Shown here: piece after piece, positions 11,175 through 23,560 of the stretch | Layout: each line of letters starts with the position of its first letter | Numbering within the stretch: position 1 is the stretch's first letter | Assembly: GCA_020205615.1 (NCBI GenBank) | Contig: CM035170.1 | Location: forward strand, 60,811,322-60,875,321 | Direction of reading: 5' to 3' | Length of the DNA stretch: 64,000 bases | Source: Panax quinquefolius | Lineage: Eukaryota > Streptophyta > Magnoliopsida > Apiales > Araliaceae | Notes under the pieces: model-generated | Database searches by the model: none | What the model was told of the DNA's origin: nothing | The model's input: only the letters and a program-made list of their open reading frames with translations | Made by a program: the position numbers and the translations under genes

Positions 11175-12683
11175 ATGGCTCGAAGATCAACTAGAGTTCT
11201 TTGGAGGCGAGGTAACAATAGGGAAGAGGGTGAAGGTCGGTCCAATGAGCAACCTAATGATCGATTAATGCTCAATTGGCCACCTTGGTGAATCGAGCGA
11301 TGAACTGAGCTTTACCTCATTGGTTGCGTGTGGTACAGTAATGCAAGCGATCACAACCGTGACGAAATTTCTCGAGCGAGAGAACCCGGAAATAATGGTC
11401 CACGACAAACGTTGAGGAAAGGAATGCGATGGTCATGGTCGCCAGGGGTTCCAATGTATGCGTGTGGTTGGAAAGGTTTCAAAAGCGAAACCACATCCCC
11501 TTCGATTCAGCTCCCAACTCCAATTGATGCAGAGAATTGGATTGCTCACCTAGAGAAGATTTTTGATGTATTGGGGTGCTCGAGATAATCAGAGAGTATT
11601 GCTTGCGCTTTACAAGTCGGAAGGGATGCATGAGGTGGTGAAAAGCGTTGAAAATGACAAAGGGTGATGGCTATGTTGAGACACTTAGTTGGGCGGAGTT
11701 TTGTGAGGTCTTTTATCGCCAGTATTTCCAAACAACGATAAAGAGGCCTATGTTAGAGACTATCCGTCCATTCGACAGAAAGATGATGAGTCCATCACGG
11801 ACTTCATGACGAGGTTTACTAGGTCAATTTGGCGAGATTTGCGGGAACCTCGGCAGGACTCGCAGTGGAATAAAGCGGAGAAGTTCAAGTGGTGGATTCA
11901 TTATAGGTATCGCCAAAGATCTTATTAACAACAAGTTTCCAGACGTGTCAGCAGTGGCCAATGCGGCCAAAAATATTGAGATGGAGCGACAGGACTTTCG
12001 GTCTTCTAAACCGGAGGGGAGTCGAAAGAGGGACAGAGATGACCAACAGGGTCAAGCTTCAGCTCAAAGCACATGGAGAAGTCAAGGTGGCAATTGAACA
12101 GAATCGTGGTGGTAGTAGGGCGAGGCGTGTGCTAGAATCGTAATCAGGGTTATCAGCAAATGCCTCAGCAGGGGCAAAATCGTCAGCTTCAGCTACCTTG
12201 GTATGGACAAAATCGTCAGCAGGGACAGAATCGTCCGCAGGGGCAAAATCAGGGTCGTTATCCAGGACCAGCTGGTGGGGGTAACCCGAATCTAATTCCG
12301 ATAACTCCCTGTGCTACTTGTGGGGCAAATCATCCAGAAGGCGAAGGCACACTCACCGGTGCATGCTTTTTGTGTGGACGGATGGGTCATATTGCTAGGG
12401 ATTGTCTTAGGTCCACGCGGAAATGGTGGAGGTGGTGGTGATAATGGTGGCAATGGAGGTCGTTGTCGGGTGGTCGAGTATTTGCCTTGACATATAATCA
12501 AAGCGGTGCACCGGTATTGTTTCGGTACTCTTTTAGTTGGTAATCGCGAGGCTTCTATTTTATTTGATACGGGTTCTACTCATTCCGTTGTTGCTCGGTC
12601 TTTTGTTCGGCACCTGGGCGTGCCATCTCAGTCTTTAGATTCTTTGATGTCTAACTTAACTATTACTCTTAACTTGCTCTTTG
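11175..12683 (+). pseudogene. gag-pro: Ty3/gypsy gag and start of protease (element I, truncated)
   Basis: It starts MARRSTRVLWRRG. Across several frames it shows a retrotransposon gag core: PTPIDAENWIAHLEKIFDV, then ETLSWAEFCEVFYRQYF, then DDESITDFMTRFTR. A Gln-rich segment follows, then a CCHC knuckle (CFLCGRMGHIARDC) near 12367-12410. The protease start has the catalytic motif ILFDTGSTHSVV (about 12550-12600). Multiple frameshifts and stops break it. The homology stops near 12684, where sequence of another element begins, so RT, integrase and the 3' LTR of I are lost. Confidence 0.8.
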
Positions 12684-13582
12684 CTCGATACGAATTTGTT
12701 TGTACCCCATCATCTATAACTCCTCGTGAGTTATCTCGTACTATATCATAGTACATTAACTTCATAGTATCAAGCTATAATTATTCAAACATTGCAGACC
12801 ATCTTTCTTTTATAACTTAAACAGATCACATCGTGATCTTATTCTATAACCATCTCATTTAAAATTCTTTTCATAACTCGTGATCATTTTGTTTTGCGAT
12901 CCTCTTTCTTTCCCTTTTCATCATTTATGATTTGATTTATGCTTTTAATCTAACAGACTTTGTCTATTCATCATTATTCATTATCTTGGCTATTAGAGTT
13001 AGGCAACTCCCATTTTTATCTTTATATCTCTTCAAGATTCTTCTTTGAATTTTCTTGTTTATATAACAATTCTTCCTTTAAGAATTTCCAACTTCATTAT
13101 ATTGCTCCACATTTCATTCGAGTTCCACATTTTTATCATACGTATCCATTTCCTACACTTGGTACACATCGAGTCTCTAATAGTTTCAATATAGTACGCT
13201 GAGTGGTTTCCCACAAACAACCAACAAACTAGGTTCCGAGTTGCTAGTTCGTATATACCTCCGCTCTATGAAGGAGTCGTTTAGCCCAGATACCATACAT
13301 CAACTATTAAAGAGTAAGATCGTACCATACTTAAATATAACATTTTATTTTTAACTTTACGTCCTTATTATTGGAATTGGGTAACCCCACATTCATATTC
13401 CTTATAACTCTGCGAGATTCTTCTTTGAATTTTCTCACGCATGTTTTAATCCCTTCTTTATAAATTTCTTAAATTACTTCCTATTATTCAAACTCTACTT
13501 GAGCTTATTCTTTCATTATCTTCACCTTCCTTCTCTAAGGTTATAGCCTACGGTACTCCTACCTAAGGTTTATAACCTACGA
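12684..13582 (-). mobile_element. leader/interior remnant of minus-strand element Q
   Basis: Non-coding. Short blocks match the leader of element K: 12735-12790 resembles 19090-19140, and 13540-13596 resembles 19205-19264. A further block (13190-13340) matches part of the K LTR on either side of the CACTA insertion (20440-20476 plus 32282-32410). Two stretches (about 12990-13100 and 13370-13470) resemble each other, which suggests an old internal duplication. The junction with element I at about 12684 is a breakpoint without a target duplication that I can see. Confidence 0.45.
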
Positions 13583-13594
13583 CTTTGATACCAA
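13583..13594 (-). promoter_or_regulatory. primer-binding site of element Q
   Basis: On the minus strand this reads TTGGTATCAAAG, two bases from the LTR edge, as in element K. It is a variant of the initiator-Met PBS. Confidence 0.7.
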
Positions 13595-13596
13595 CT

Positions 13597-15571
13597 CAGA
13601 ATTGAATTCCAAAATTCATACAATTTAATTCTCGACTTCTGGCCGTTAATAATACATTCAACCTCTAATTTTACATCATTAAACGATAATACAACCATTG
13701 AAATTTGCGGAATAATTAAAATTTTCTATTATTAACTATCCTCGTTCCCAAAACCTTCAACCTTTATATCTAAATATCTCAGAATCATTTTAATACTACA
13801 ATAGTTTACATTCACAAAACAATATTACAATTCAACATTAATACATTATTCGAAACCTTAAACATGGTTCAAATAATAATAACATAACCAAAGTATATAA
13901 ATCTTCAAGTATCACATCTGATTCATGTCTTTCAAGTAACACATAACTTTACCTTGAATCTTGAACCTGCAAAAGTGGTTATTTGCAAGGTTGAGCTCGA
14001 CAGCCCAACAAATTTAACAATCTATAATGTTTCACAAAGCACACAATTCATGCATTATACATTTCTAATTTATAGAGTTACATCATACAACATGTGCTAT
14101 CACATATCACATATAAATTGATTCCATAACCCAATTAACTTAGTCATATTTTGACTTTAACAATTCATAAAGCATGGTATGTAACTCACCACATAATCAC
14201 ATTTAATCCACAAACATTATAGAACTGAAAAACTTGCCTTGGATGTTGTTTAATGTTTATAACTTATCTGCTCTGTGATGATCCCGAAAATACGAATTTA
14301 ACAAACTGAATACGTACTCGACCAAAATTTAACTAAGAAGATCTTTATAAAAAGTCCTCCCACAACAAAGCCTTTCTCAAAATTGGAGGCCTTATTGTTG
14401 GTGAATGAAACAAAGGATCAAGCCCTTTTATTTATAGGTTTAGCAAAGGGTAAAGTTCTCAATTTAGTTGATGTGGGACATGGTTTATACTAATTCTAAT
14501 TTGTTTATACTAATTTTTCCTATTTTCAACATACTGAGTGTATTCATTCATCACGAATTCGTTTCTTAACCAATTCGATCCGTTCAAGTTGTGTTGTTTT
14601 CATTTTATAGAGGAGAACACCAATCATCCATCAATTTAAAGTTTCCATCATGAATTCATCATCAACTTTAGTCCCAAAGTACAACAAAACACACATTACA
14701 ATCAAAACCCAAATTCCTTTTCTTTAGTATAAATACATGAATTTGATTTCTAAAAATTTATTTCTAGATGACCACTATCAAATTATAAATATCTAATAAC
14801 ATATATAACATCGTAACCCACAAATTCATTGACCAAACTCCAATTTTAAAAGAAACTCAAGAACACATAAACTAGAAATATAAACTAGATTATGTACCTT
14901 TAATTCCTTAGGAAATAAAATTAACCTTATCAAGAAAATTATAATTTCTATTCAACCATTAAAATCATAACATTATTTAACAAATTCTCCTCCTCTAATT
15001 TAATTATTTAATTAAATTAGAATATCACAATTATACTCGCAGATAAATCTCATCTATTTTATAACACTTAAATAAACTATCCCATAACAATTTTCATCAA
15101 ATATTTATTTAATATCTTAAATATTCATTTTATTCCATAAAGTTTCCAACTAAAATATTTAATGTACTTAATAAATATTTTACTCATATTATACTAATAT
15201 TTACATTTTCATGCAATATATTACCTTCTCACTTTATTAAATCAGGTTATACTTGTATTAATTCACTATTTTAATTAAGTGAATTATTCACACTATTTAT
15301 GACACTTAACTCATAATAATTTCCATTGCCCACAAGGCATAATAATTAAAATTATATTATCTCATAACATAATTTCAACTTAATTAAATTAACTAATATT
15401 ATTTAATTTCTTTAATAGTTTAATTAACTATTAAATCTCACATTCTCCAATATATGAATATATAATTTTCTTCACACCAAATCATATAATTCAAAATATA
15501 TACACCTCATAATAAGAATTTTAATTATTGAATTCTTATTTTAATAACTTATAAAAATTCGGGTTGTCACA
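13597..15571 (-). mobile_element. 5' LTR of element Q
   Basis: On the minus strand it begins TGTGACAACCCGAATTTTT, the same start as LTR C, and runs about 2 kb to the PBS. The expected ...GTTACA end beside the PBS is missing, replaced by AATTCTG, so the inner end is damaged. On the right it abuts K LTR sequence at CTACACGTTC. The other K copy (near 32710) reads through this point uninterrupted as GAACTACACGTTC, which shows that Q was inserted into the 3' LTR of K. It contains the GGTGAGC-like/GCCCA block (about 13995-14025) shared with other LTRs in the window. Confidence 0.6.
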
Positions 15572-17566
15572 CTACACGTTCATTAGCTTTCGTTACACTT
15601 CCCCCAGGTTTTGAGAAGTGAAAAACTCATTACCGGGATTTTTTCCTGCACCGGTGCTGCGGCGCCATTCTCTTCTTTATCTCTCGTGTCGAGGCATGAG
15701 TTGGCAGTACCAGCTCCCCGGTTTGGCGTTGTTGCGCCACTCTTCAAGGCATGTCTGGCGTCGCGGCGCCATGCCCTAACCCTAGAAAATTTCTCCAAGT
15801 GTTAAATCAATTTTGAGACGCTTACTTCCCGATCTCATAACTCTTTCATTATAACTCGGAACGAGGTCCTTCCAAAGCCATTCTCTTCTTTATCTTACGT
15901 ACTTTAATATCCCTAGAACAGAACTTCATTCTGAATCCGTTAGCGTGCCATTCGATTGGCTTGATCTTCATTACCCTTCGTTCATTTTATATTTTTAACA
16001 TTCTTCGTTCGTTCGTCCGTAATTCGGTCATCCAAACTCAGAACTCGCTCGTTCTTGAGTCCACGACTCATGTTTTCTACATTCTCATACTTCCTTATGA
16101 AACCCTACACGTTCGGGTTCATTTACTAACTTTTTAATTCTCGTTCGTCTTTTACGAAATTTTTGCCATAACATCATTATAGTTAAGTTTTAATCCGTTC
16201 TTCATGAAAACGTTCCTAACCAAACAATAAGCAACTAACTTATACGCGATGGTTTTAAGCTTGTCCATCAATAACAATTATCCTACGCTGGTTTTAAATT
16301 TGTCCATCAACAACGTTCTTCGTGTTCTTCGCGTGTTCTTCGTTCATTCTTCGTTTTAATCAATATTTTGGATAATGATTTTACTTTTTATTGGAATTTG
16401 ATGTTATAGAACACCATTCCTTATTTATTTCACCTACTCATTCATTTAATCCACTCGGATCATTCAAATTCATTACGAATCTTATACTTCCTTAAAAAAT
16501 TTATTTACTAAACTTCAAATTTCTTTTTTCTTATTTTCTCATGATTTCAACCATATGAAATCATCTCTAACCTTATCTACTTCTCATCTTCATTAAGTTA
16601 TGCTTTTAATCATAAAGAAACTTAAAGAAAATTATACGAAATAAGGTTTCGGATTACCTTTCTCCTTTAATCTTCTCCCATCGGACAAAGTTTGTACACG
16701 GGCTAGCCTTTCCTCTTTCTTCTCCTCCCATCCGAACTCTCTCTCTCTCTCAAAGTGTAGGTTTTTCAAAATCCTAAAACAATGAAATAAGCTTCCTATT
16801 TATAGAAAACCAAGGTTAGGGGTATTTTAGTCATTTTGCCCCCCTTAACCTCCTTACTATTCACACCTCCATACTATTCCCACCTACTCAATAGACCTCC
16901 TTACTATTCACGAAACTTCCCTTGGAAGTTTTGTGCTTCCGTCTTTCAGGTTTTGTCCGACAGTTTTAAAAACTGCGATTCTCGGAATCCAAATATTTTT
17001 GGATATTTCGTCTTTCCTTTACCGATTAACTTTTACGTGTTCTTCGGATTTCTGAAAAACTGAAAAACACTTTGGCGTTAAGCGTTTTCCTTCACGTTTT
17101 ACCCTAGCGTAGTTAAACGAGTGAAAAGTACATAGCAGTACTTTTCATCGTTTTTATTTCGTTCGATTTCTGCACGTTTTTCGAGAAAAACTTTTATCGA
17201 CTTACTTAACTTTTCACAATATATTATCATCAAATCTTTCAACAGAATGTCATTTCGACATACTAAACTCTTAGAACAGCCTAGGTTATTCAAACCCTAA
17301 CCCTTAGGGTTTCGTTGGGTGAATAGTCTATTTCGTCTTTTTCCCCGGAAATGTTTTTGTTCCCGGATAAATTTTATATCTGTCTTAAAAATTTTTACTC
17401 GATCAATCTAGCTCGTAGCCAGAATCCTCCCGACTTATAATCATCCTAGGTTTTAGAACGATAAATAAATACATAACATATAATATTATTAATAAAAATT
17501 TCTTTTATTAATAACTAATTCTTTAAACTTAAATTCTGGACAATTCGGATTCTCCGAGTTATTACA
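15572..17566 (-). mobile_element. 3' LTR of element K (partial)
   Basis: It closely matches 32712-34440 plus 54775-55059, which are pieces of the K 5' LTR. On the minus strand it starts TGTAATAACTCGG and is preceded by a clear PPT. The distal 1.6 kb or so of this LTR was lost at or beyond the Q insertion. It is non-coding. A short (CT)n run lies at 16739-16751. Confidence 0.75.
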
Positions 17567-17577
17567 CTTCCCCCCTT
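17567..17577 (-). other. polypurine tract of element K
   Basis: On the minus strand this is AAGGGGGGAAG directly before the LTR start. Such a tract primes plus-strand synthesis in LTR retrotransposons. Confidence 0.8.
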
Positions 17578-19250
17578 ATAAAAATTCCATCCCCAAAATT
17601 TCTTAAAACCACACCCTTACCCGGTCATCACATCCACCCCTTCTTCACATAATCTCATCCTCCAAATTTCTAGCCTACCCTTCTTCCTAACTTCCCTTCA
17701 ACGGAGTTCTTATCATTCCATTATTCCTAACCCCCATAACCTATCAAGAATCATGAAGTAGAATGAATAATGAGGATTATAAAATTTCCTTTTAAAAACT
17801 TTCATACTTTTGCTGAGGGGTCAAATCGACCATGAACTCTTACTAGGTTAAATAGCATTTCGTCATAAGCCCTTCTTTAACTGTCAGTTTACAATCACCA
17901 AGAAAGTAAACTACCTCTTCCATGTTCTCCTCAGACTTAATCATTAGATTCCGCACCAAAACAATTTGGTTTGGCACAAGTTCTCAAAGAAAGCTCGAAC
18001 ATGACATACCATTTGTCTAGCCGAATCAAGTAGCTTAGACCATACCAATAAATTTGATATCAACGTGAAACATTCGTCTAGTCAACTCAATTGACGTCGA
18101 CTACTTCTTTAAATTCTTTTCGCAATACATCAAAACGGTTTATGACGTCATGATACTGTACTTTTCACAGTACGTTGAGGACTTTGTCAGTTTGTGACTT
18201 CGTCATTATAAATCATACCATAGCGGGTTGTTGATCCTAAGATCACATCCAACACCAGGTTCAATTGCATTAATAACTCCATCTTTTTACCATTCTTGCA
18301 TCAAATGCACGGATGATATAAAATTTATTTTGATATTTTTAAATCAATTTCAGTCTAGCCGAAGCAATTAACATATACATACCAAGAAAAGCTCTTTTAA
18401 AATCCGTTGGTTCCAAAAGTTGAACCAATTCTTTCCTTTTTCAAAATGTACATATCAGCACGATTTCAATTATGTTCTAAATCTAGCATAGCTAGATGAC
18501 TTGGAATACCCTATCTATCCATCTTCCTTCATTGTCTTACTGCGACAATACTTAATCTTCTCCACCACCTTCAATACTTAGCCTACTGAAAACAACTCAT
18601 TTTTAGTCTAAACATTCTTATATCTTAGTACAGTCCATCAACTTACCACACATTATGAGTTCAGGAACTTTCCACAATAATATGAGTTTAAGAACTATCC
18701 AGACAGACCATAGGCGTCCATTCGCTGAGACGTTCGAAAAAAAATACCATATTATTATGAGTCACGAACTTACCATAAGTATGAGTTTCAAGAACTCGCA
18801 CTTACCTTATCATTCTTAACCTATCAAGTATATACATTAGAAAAGATTCACCTTCTTGCCATATACATATTGGTACCGCGACTAATCCCAATGATTATCA
18901 CTGTAATAAGCTAAGTAGTTGTTACACCAAGCACAAACCTCTGCCCATAACAAAGGTTCATACAACTCAGCTATCACATGAGTCCTCAATTGAAATTTTA
19001 CAAATTCTAAATCTCTCTTTACTTAATACGAATTTTCTTTAATTCATATACTATCCTTCACACCCCAATCTGAGTTCTTCTTCCCGTACTACTTCATAGT
19101 ACCCTTCATTCATAGTATTAGCTATAAATCATTCATCGTTTAATAACCCCTCTGTTACTACGAATCACTATGATCACGTGGTGATATTCTTATCCTTCTC
19201 TCTACTATTATAGTCTTAGGTACTCCTACATAAGGTTTATAACCTATCAG
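17578..19250 (-). mobile_element. non-coding interior of element K
   Basis: About 1.7 kb between PPT and PBS with no gag or pol motif in any frame. With LTRs of about 3.65 kb and no coding capacity, K has the form of a large non-autonomous LTR derivative (LARD-like). Confidence 0.6.
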
Positions 19251-19262
19251 CTTTGATACCAA
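19251..19262 (-). promoter_or_regulatory. primer-binding site of element K
   Basis: On the minus strand it reads TTGGTATCAAAG, two bases from the LTR end GGGGCGTTACA. Confidence 0.8.
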
Positions 19263-19264
19263 CT

Positions 19265-20476
19265 TGTAACGCCCCGAAATCCGGTCTATCTTCACACTTG
19301 GATTTCGTACGTCACGAGTACATCATTCATCCAACATACATCATTATATACCGAAATATAATAATATACACTCTCAAATCTCAGGTTCTGGAAACCTTAT
19401 AATCACTTTCATTACAAATAATGGTAAATACATTATTCATTTCATCTTACAAGATTGACTTTTATCTGCCACCAAGGATACATAACAGTTCAATAAACTA
19501 GTCTATCGTTCAGTTTCATCTTTCTACATTACAAGTCTTCACTTGATATTCTCGCTCATTCACCTTCTGAATGGTACTTCATCTGGATACCGTCAGCTTG
19601 ATCTTTACGGGATCCTTAAGTTCTTCTAACCTTGTTCGCTGAATATTTTTTTTCATTTAAAGAAAGAGTGAGCATTCAATTGCCCATCAAGTCATAACAG
19701 TTGAACAAACAACTTCAGAATTAAAACATTTCTTTAGAACTTCGATAACCGAACAAAGGTTATGAAGTAGCTTGAATAATAGGAATAGTCTCGATTCCTA
19801 TCATCTTAAAACATCAGTCACTTTCATTTTGAAATACTTTCATTACTCTACCTTTTTCATACACATCCTGTGTGGCTAGAATTATTAGCACAGATTTAAC
19901 AATAACGGTTCATGTATAAACATAACATACTTGTATTGAACAGCTCAATCACAGAACAATTCATATCATAGAAACACCGAAATGTCCAAATTATGGCACA
20001 AGGCCTCATACATACTACCACCTTGTACAAACATCGCACATATGCACATAGACAAGACTTCTCAACTTCAACATCTGAGAAGTTTATGAAACTAGCATTC
20101 ATTTAGAATATAAATGAAGTTAGGAAACTTGCCTTATGCACAGCTACAGCTTACGCTGAACTATTCATTCCAATTCATATATAACACATAAGGAGAAAAC
20201 ATAAACACCAATTAGTTATATATTGAACTTACGCATTGGTTTACTTAACTTCACTTCTTAGGGTTCGCGTTCTTGCAATATAAGTTTACGCGACTAACTT
20301 CCTTTACCAGTTTACGACTTTATGACATACGGAGATGTCTTACTTATACGTTCATCATCTTGGATGATTTATATTCTTATCTTCTTCTTATAACTTCTCT
20401 AGGACTCAGCACACATTGCGTCTCTGCTGGTAGTCCATATGGTACTCTAAGTGGTTTCCCACAAACAACCAACAAA
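19265..20476 (-). mobile_element. 5' LTR of element K, piece 1
   Basis: It begins (plus orientation) TGTAACGCCCCGAAATCCGG next to the PBS. It contains the shared LTR block GAGTGAGCATTCAATTGCCC near 19668. Piece 1 ends at ACAAA, where the CACTA element is inserted. The LTR resumes at 32282. Confidence 0.75.
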
Positions 20477-21065
20477 CACTACAAAAAAAATGGGCCTTTA
20501 GCAACGATTTTATAAGTCGACTTTATAAAGTTGCTTTTTAGCAAACGAAATTTGTCCTTCGTTGCAGATTGTGTCGAGCTTTCACTTTTTGCAACAAAAT
20601 TCATAAGTCGTTGCAAAATTTCGCTATAATTCATCATGGAAAAAATTTCGTTAGAAATTCGTTGCAAAATTTTAGGCCACTTGATTTCCCATCATCGTGG
20701 GCAACGAAAGTTTTTTTGTTGCTAAAAATGGGGCTTTAGCAACGATTTTTCAAGCAACAGCTTTATAAGTCGAAGCTAAAAGTGTATGTTTAGCAACGAA
20801 ACTTGTTCTTCGTTGCAGATTGTGTCAGGCTTTCACTTTTTGCAACGAAATTCATAAGTCGTTGCAAAATTTGGAAACAAAATTTGTTAGAAATTCGTTG
20901 CAAAATTTCTAACCACTTGATTTCTCCTCATCGTGGGCAACGAATTTTTTTTTTTTGCTATATTTTGTTGCCTAATATGGATCACATTCATTATCAACAA
21001 TTTTTATTTTTGTTGCATATCTTATACAACTTTTTGCAACGACTATTAAAATGTTGCCTTAAATT
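20477..21065. repeat. left subterminal repeat region of CACTA with a ~238-bp tandem duplication
   Basis: TTTAGCAACGATTTT at 20497 recurs at 20735. The whole block (CTTCGTTGCAGATTGTGTC, GCTTTCACTTTTTGCAAC, TCATAAGTCGTTGCAAAATTT, CATCGTGGGCAACGAA) repeats with a period of about 238 bases. The GTTGC/GCAAC motif occurs in both orientations, as expected of transposase-binding subterminal repeats. Confidence 0.85.
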
Positions 21066-21345
21066 AAGATAATCCTAATAAACATGTTTTTGTAAGACCA
21101 TATTCGCTATTCGGAGAATTGTGAAAAAAATATTCATATTTAGTATTTAAAAATTATATCCAAATGCAAAACATATTCAAACATGTGACCTATCATTTGG
21201 AACTTTGGTCATTTGACCGCTGGAGCAACACAAGTTATATATTAATATCTTGCAAGGATTAATATTTTATATCAAAACATGAGATTTCCCCCATATATTC
21301 CTTTCTTCTCCTTCACTACATACCATTAATATAATCTCAAGAAGT

Positions 21346-21348
<3 letters not shown>

Positions 21349-21440
<92 letters not shown>
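21349..21440. repeat. (AAT)n microsatellite
   Basis: Near-perfect run of about 30 AAT units inside the CACTA element. Confidence 0.95.
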
Positions 21441-21694
21441 CTTGCACCAATGGTGTGTAAGTTTTTTTAACTCCCATTTTCAAATTCTCCTTTTCTTGAC
21501 TTGTATTTTTTTATAATCAAATATTAATTTCTCTTTATATCTTGTATTAGAGGGTGTTTGTTTGGCAATGACATATAAGTTGGTTAAACTAAGTTATAAG
21601 TCATTTGTTATTATTTAGTGTTTGACAATAACTTAAATTTTAACTTTTTTTTTACTTATAAGTCATTATTAAATTTTTTAATGCTTCATGTGCT

Positions 21695-21868
21695 ATATTT
21701 TTTTATTATTATTACTATTACTATTACTATTATTATAATTATTATTATATTATATTATTATTTATTATTATTATTATTATTAATTATTATTAGAATAATT
21801 ATTACTAATCTTATAATTATTATTTTTATTATTATAATAATTATAAATATTACTATTATTATAATTTC

Positions 21869-21911
<43 letters not shown>

Positions 21912-22149
21912 GTTGTTGTTGTTGTTGTTGTTATTATTGTTATTTATTATAATAATTATTATTGTTATTATTATTATTGTTATTATTATTGTTATTATTA
22001 TTATTACTATAATAATAATTATAATTATAATTATTAGTATTATTATAATTATTATTACTATTACTAGTATTACTATTATTATAACTACTACTATTATTAT
22101 TATTGTTAATATTAATCATTATTATAATTACTATTATTATTCCTATTAC

Positions 22150-22181
<32 letters not shown>

Positions 22182-22235
22182 ATTAATATTATTATTCTTA
22201 TAATTATTACAATAATTATAATAGTACTAATAATA
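21695..22235. repeat. long imperfect (ATT)n tract
   Basis: About 540 bases composed almost only of ATT, with a short GTT run (21911-21930) and ACT/AAT interruptions. The apparent ORFs of poly-Ile/Tyr here are artefacts. Confidence 0.95.
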
Positions 22236-22376
22236 AAAAAGTCATGCTCGACCCGTGGGCTTTTTAAAAAATAAAATAAAATAATACTCTCATTGAGAAT
22301 TGAATTCTAGACCTCCCACTCTCCTTAAACAAATGCTCAAACGAACTATGCTATAAGGATTTTTTATTATAAAGTT
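22236..22376. other. CACTA interior, nothing recognised
   Basis: Short unique segment between the ATT tract and the tandem repeat. No gene was seen. Confidence 0.4.
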
Positions 22377-23310
22377 AGTTACCCGACACTAAAATACTAA
22401 AAATACTAATTACATATTTACATCAAATACTAAAAATATTAATTACATATTTACATCAAATACTAAAAATACTAATTAAAAAAAAAATACTAAAATACTA
22501 AAATTCAAATTATTTTGTTAATTAATCAAAAGAACAAAAATTCAAATTACATCATTAAAATACTAAAATCATAACATATTTACATCATTTACATCATAAC
22601 ATAACATATTATCATATTTATATTTACATATTTACATCATTTACATCATATTTACATCATAACATATTTACATCATTTAATCAAAATACTAAAATATTAC
22701 TAAAATTTTACTCAAATACTAAAATTTTACCATAATTGTAAACATATCAAAATACTAAAATTTTACCATAGTTGTATAACATATCAAAATACTAAAAGTC
22801 ACTTATCCGACACTAAAATAATAATTACATATTTACATCAAATACTAAAATACTAATTAAAAAATACTAAAAAAAAATCAAATTAAAAAAAACTAAAATC
22901 CAAATTATTTTGTTAATTAATCAAAAGAACAAAATTCAAATTACATCATTAAAATACTAAAATCATAAAATATTTACATCATTTACATCATAACATAACA
23001 TATTATCATATTTACATATTTACATCATTTACGCTATATTCACATCATAACATATTTACATCATTTAATCAAAATACTAAAATTCAAATACTAAAATACT
23101 AAAATTTTACTCAAACACTAAAATTTTACCATAGTTGTATAACATATCAAAATACTAAAATTTTACCATAGTTGTATAACATATCAAAATACTAAAAGTC
23201 ACCTACCCGAATTAAAATACTAATTACATATTTACATCAAATACTAAAAATACTAATTAAAAAAATACTAATTAAAAAAATATATACTAAAATACTAAAA
23301 AAAATCAAAT
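22377..23310. repeat. tandem repeat, ~400-424-bp unit, just over two copies
   Basis: The anchor CCCGACACTAAAATACTA at 22382 recurs as TCCGACACTAAAATAATA near 22806 and CCCGAATTAAAATACTA near 23206. Each unit is built from shorter TACTAAAATAC and TTACATCA sub-repeats. Confidence 0.8.
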
Positions 23311-23317
23311 TAAATAT

Positions 23318-23560
23318 TTATATATATATATATATATAAACAAATATTCATATAAATATTTATAAATTTATCTCTAAATATTCATATAAATATTTATAAA
23401 AATATTCAAATCTAAAGTTTAGATGAAATATTTATAAATTTATAAATAAATATTTGTTTATAAATTTTAAAGATAAATTTATATGAATATTTGTTTATAA
23501 ATATTTATATGAATATTTAGAGATAAATTTATATATATATATATATATAAAAATATTCAT
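23318..23560. repeat. large imperfect inverted repeat
   Basis: Left-arm words such as AACAAATATTCATATAAAT and TTTATCTCTAAATATTCATA reappear as reverse complements (ATTTATATGAATATTTGTTT, TATGAATATTTAGAGATAAA) on the right arm, with TA runs at both ends. The arms total about 240 bases and could fold into a long AT-rich hairpin. Confidence 0.7.

Noticed and set aside
15583..15805. Overlapping sense and antisense open frames near the K LTR edge (also 32728-32937)
   Set aside because: This GC-richer LTR segment is open on both strands, and the two LTR copies differ by frame-breaking changes.
18000..19000. Hidden gag or pol of element K
   Set aside because: No zinc knuckle, protease, RT or integrase motif in any frame; stops are dense.
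21618..22176. Open frames of up to 139 codons made of Ile/Tyr/Asn/Val
   Set aside because: Translation of the (ATT)n tract, with no protein character.
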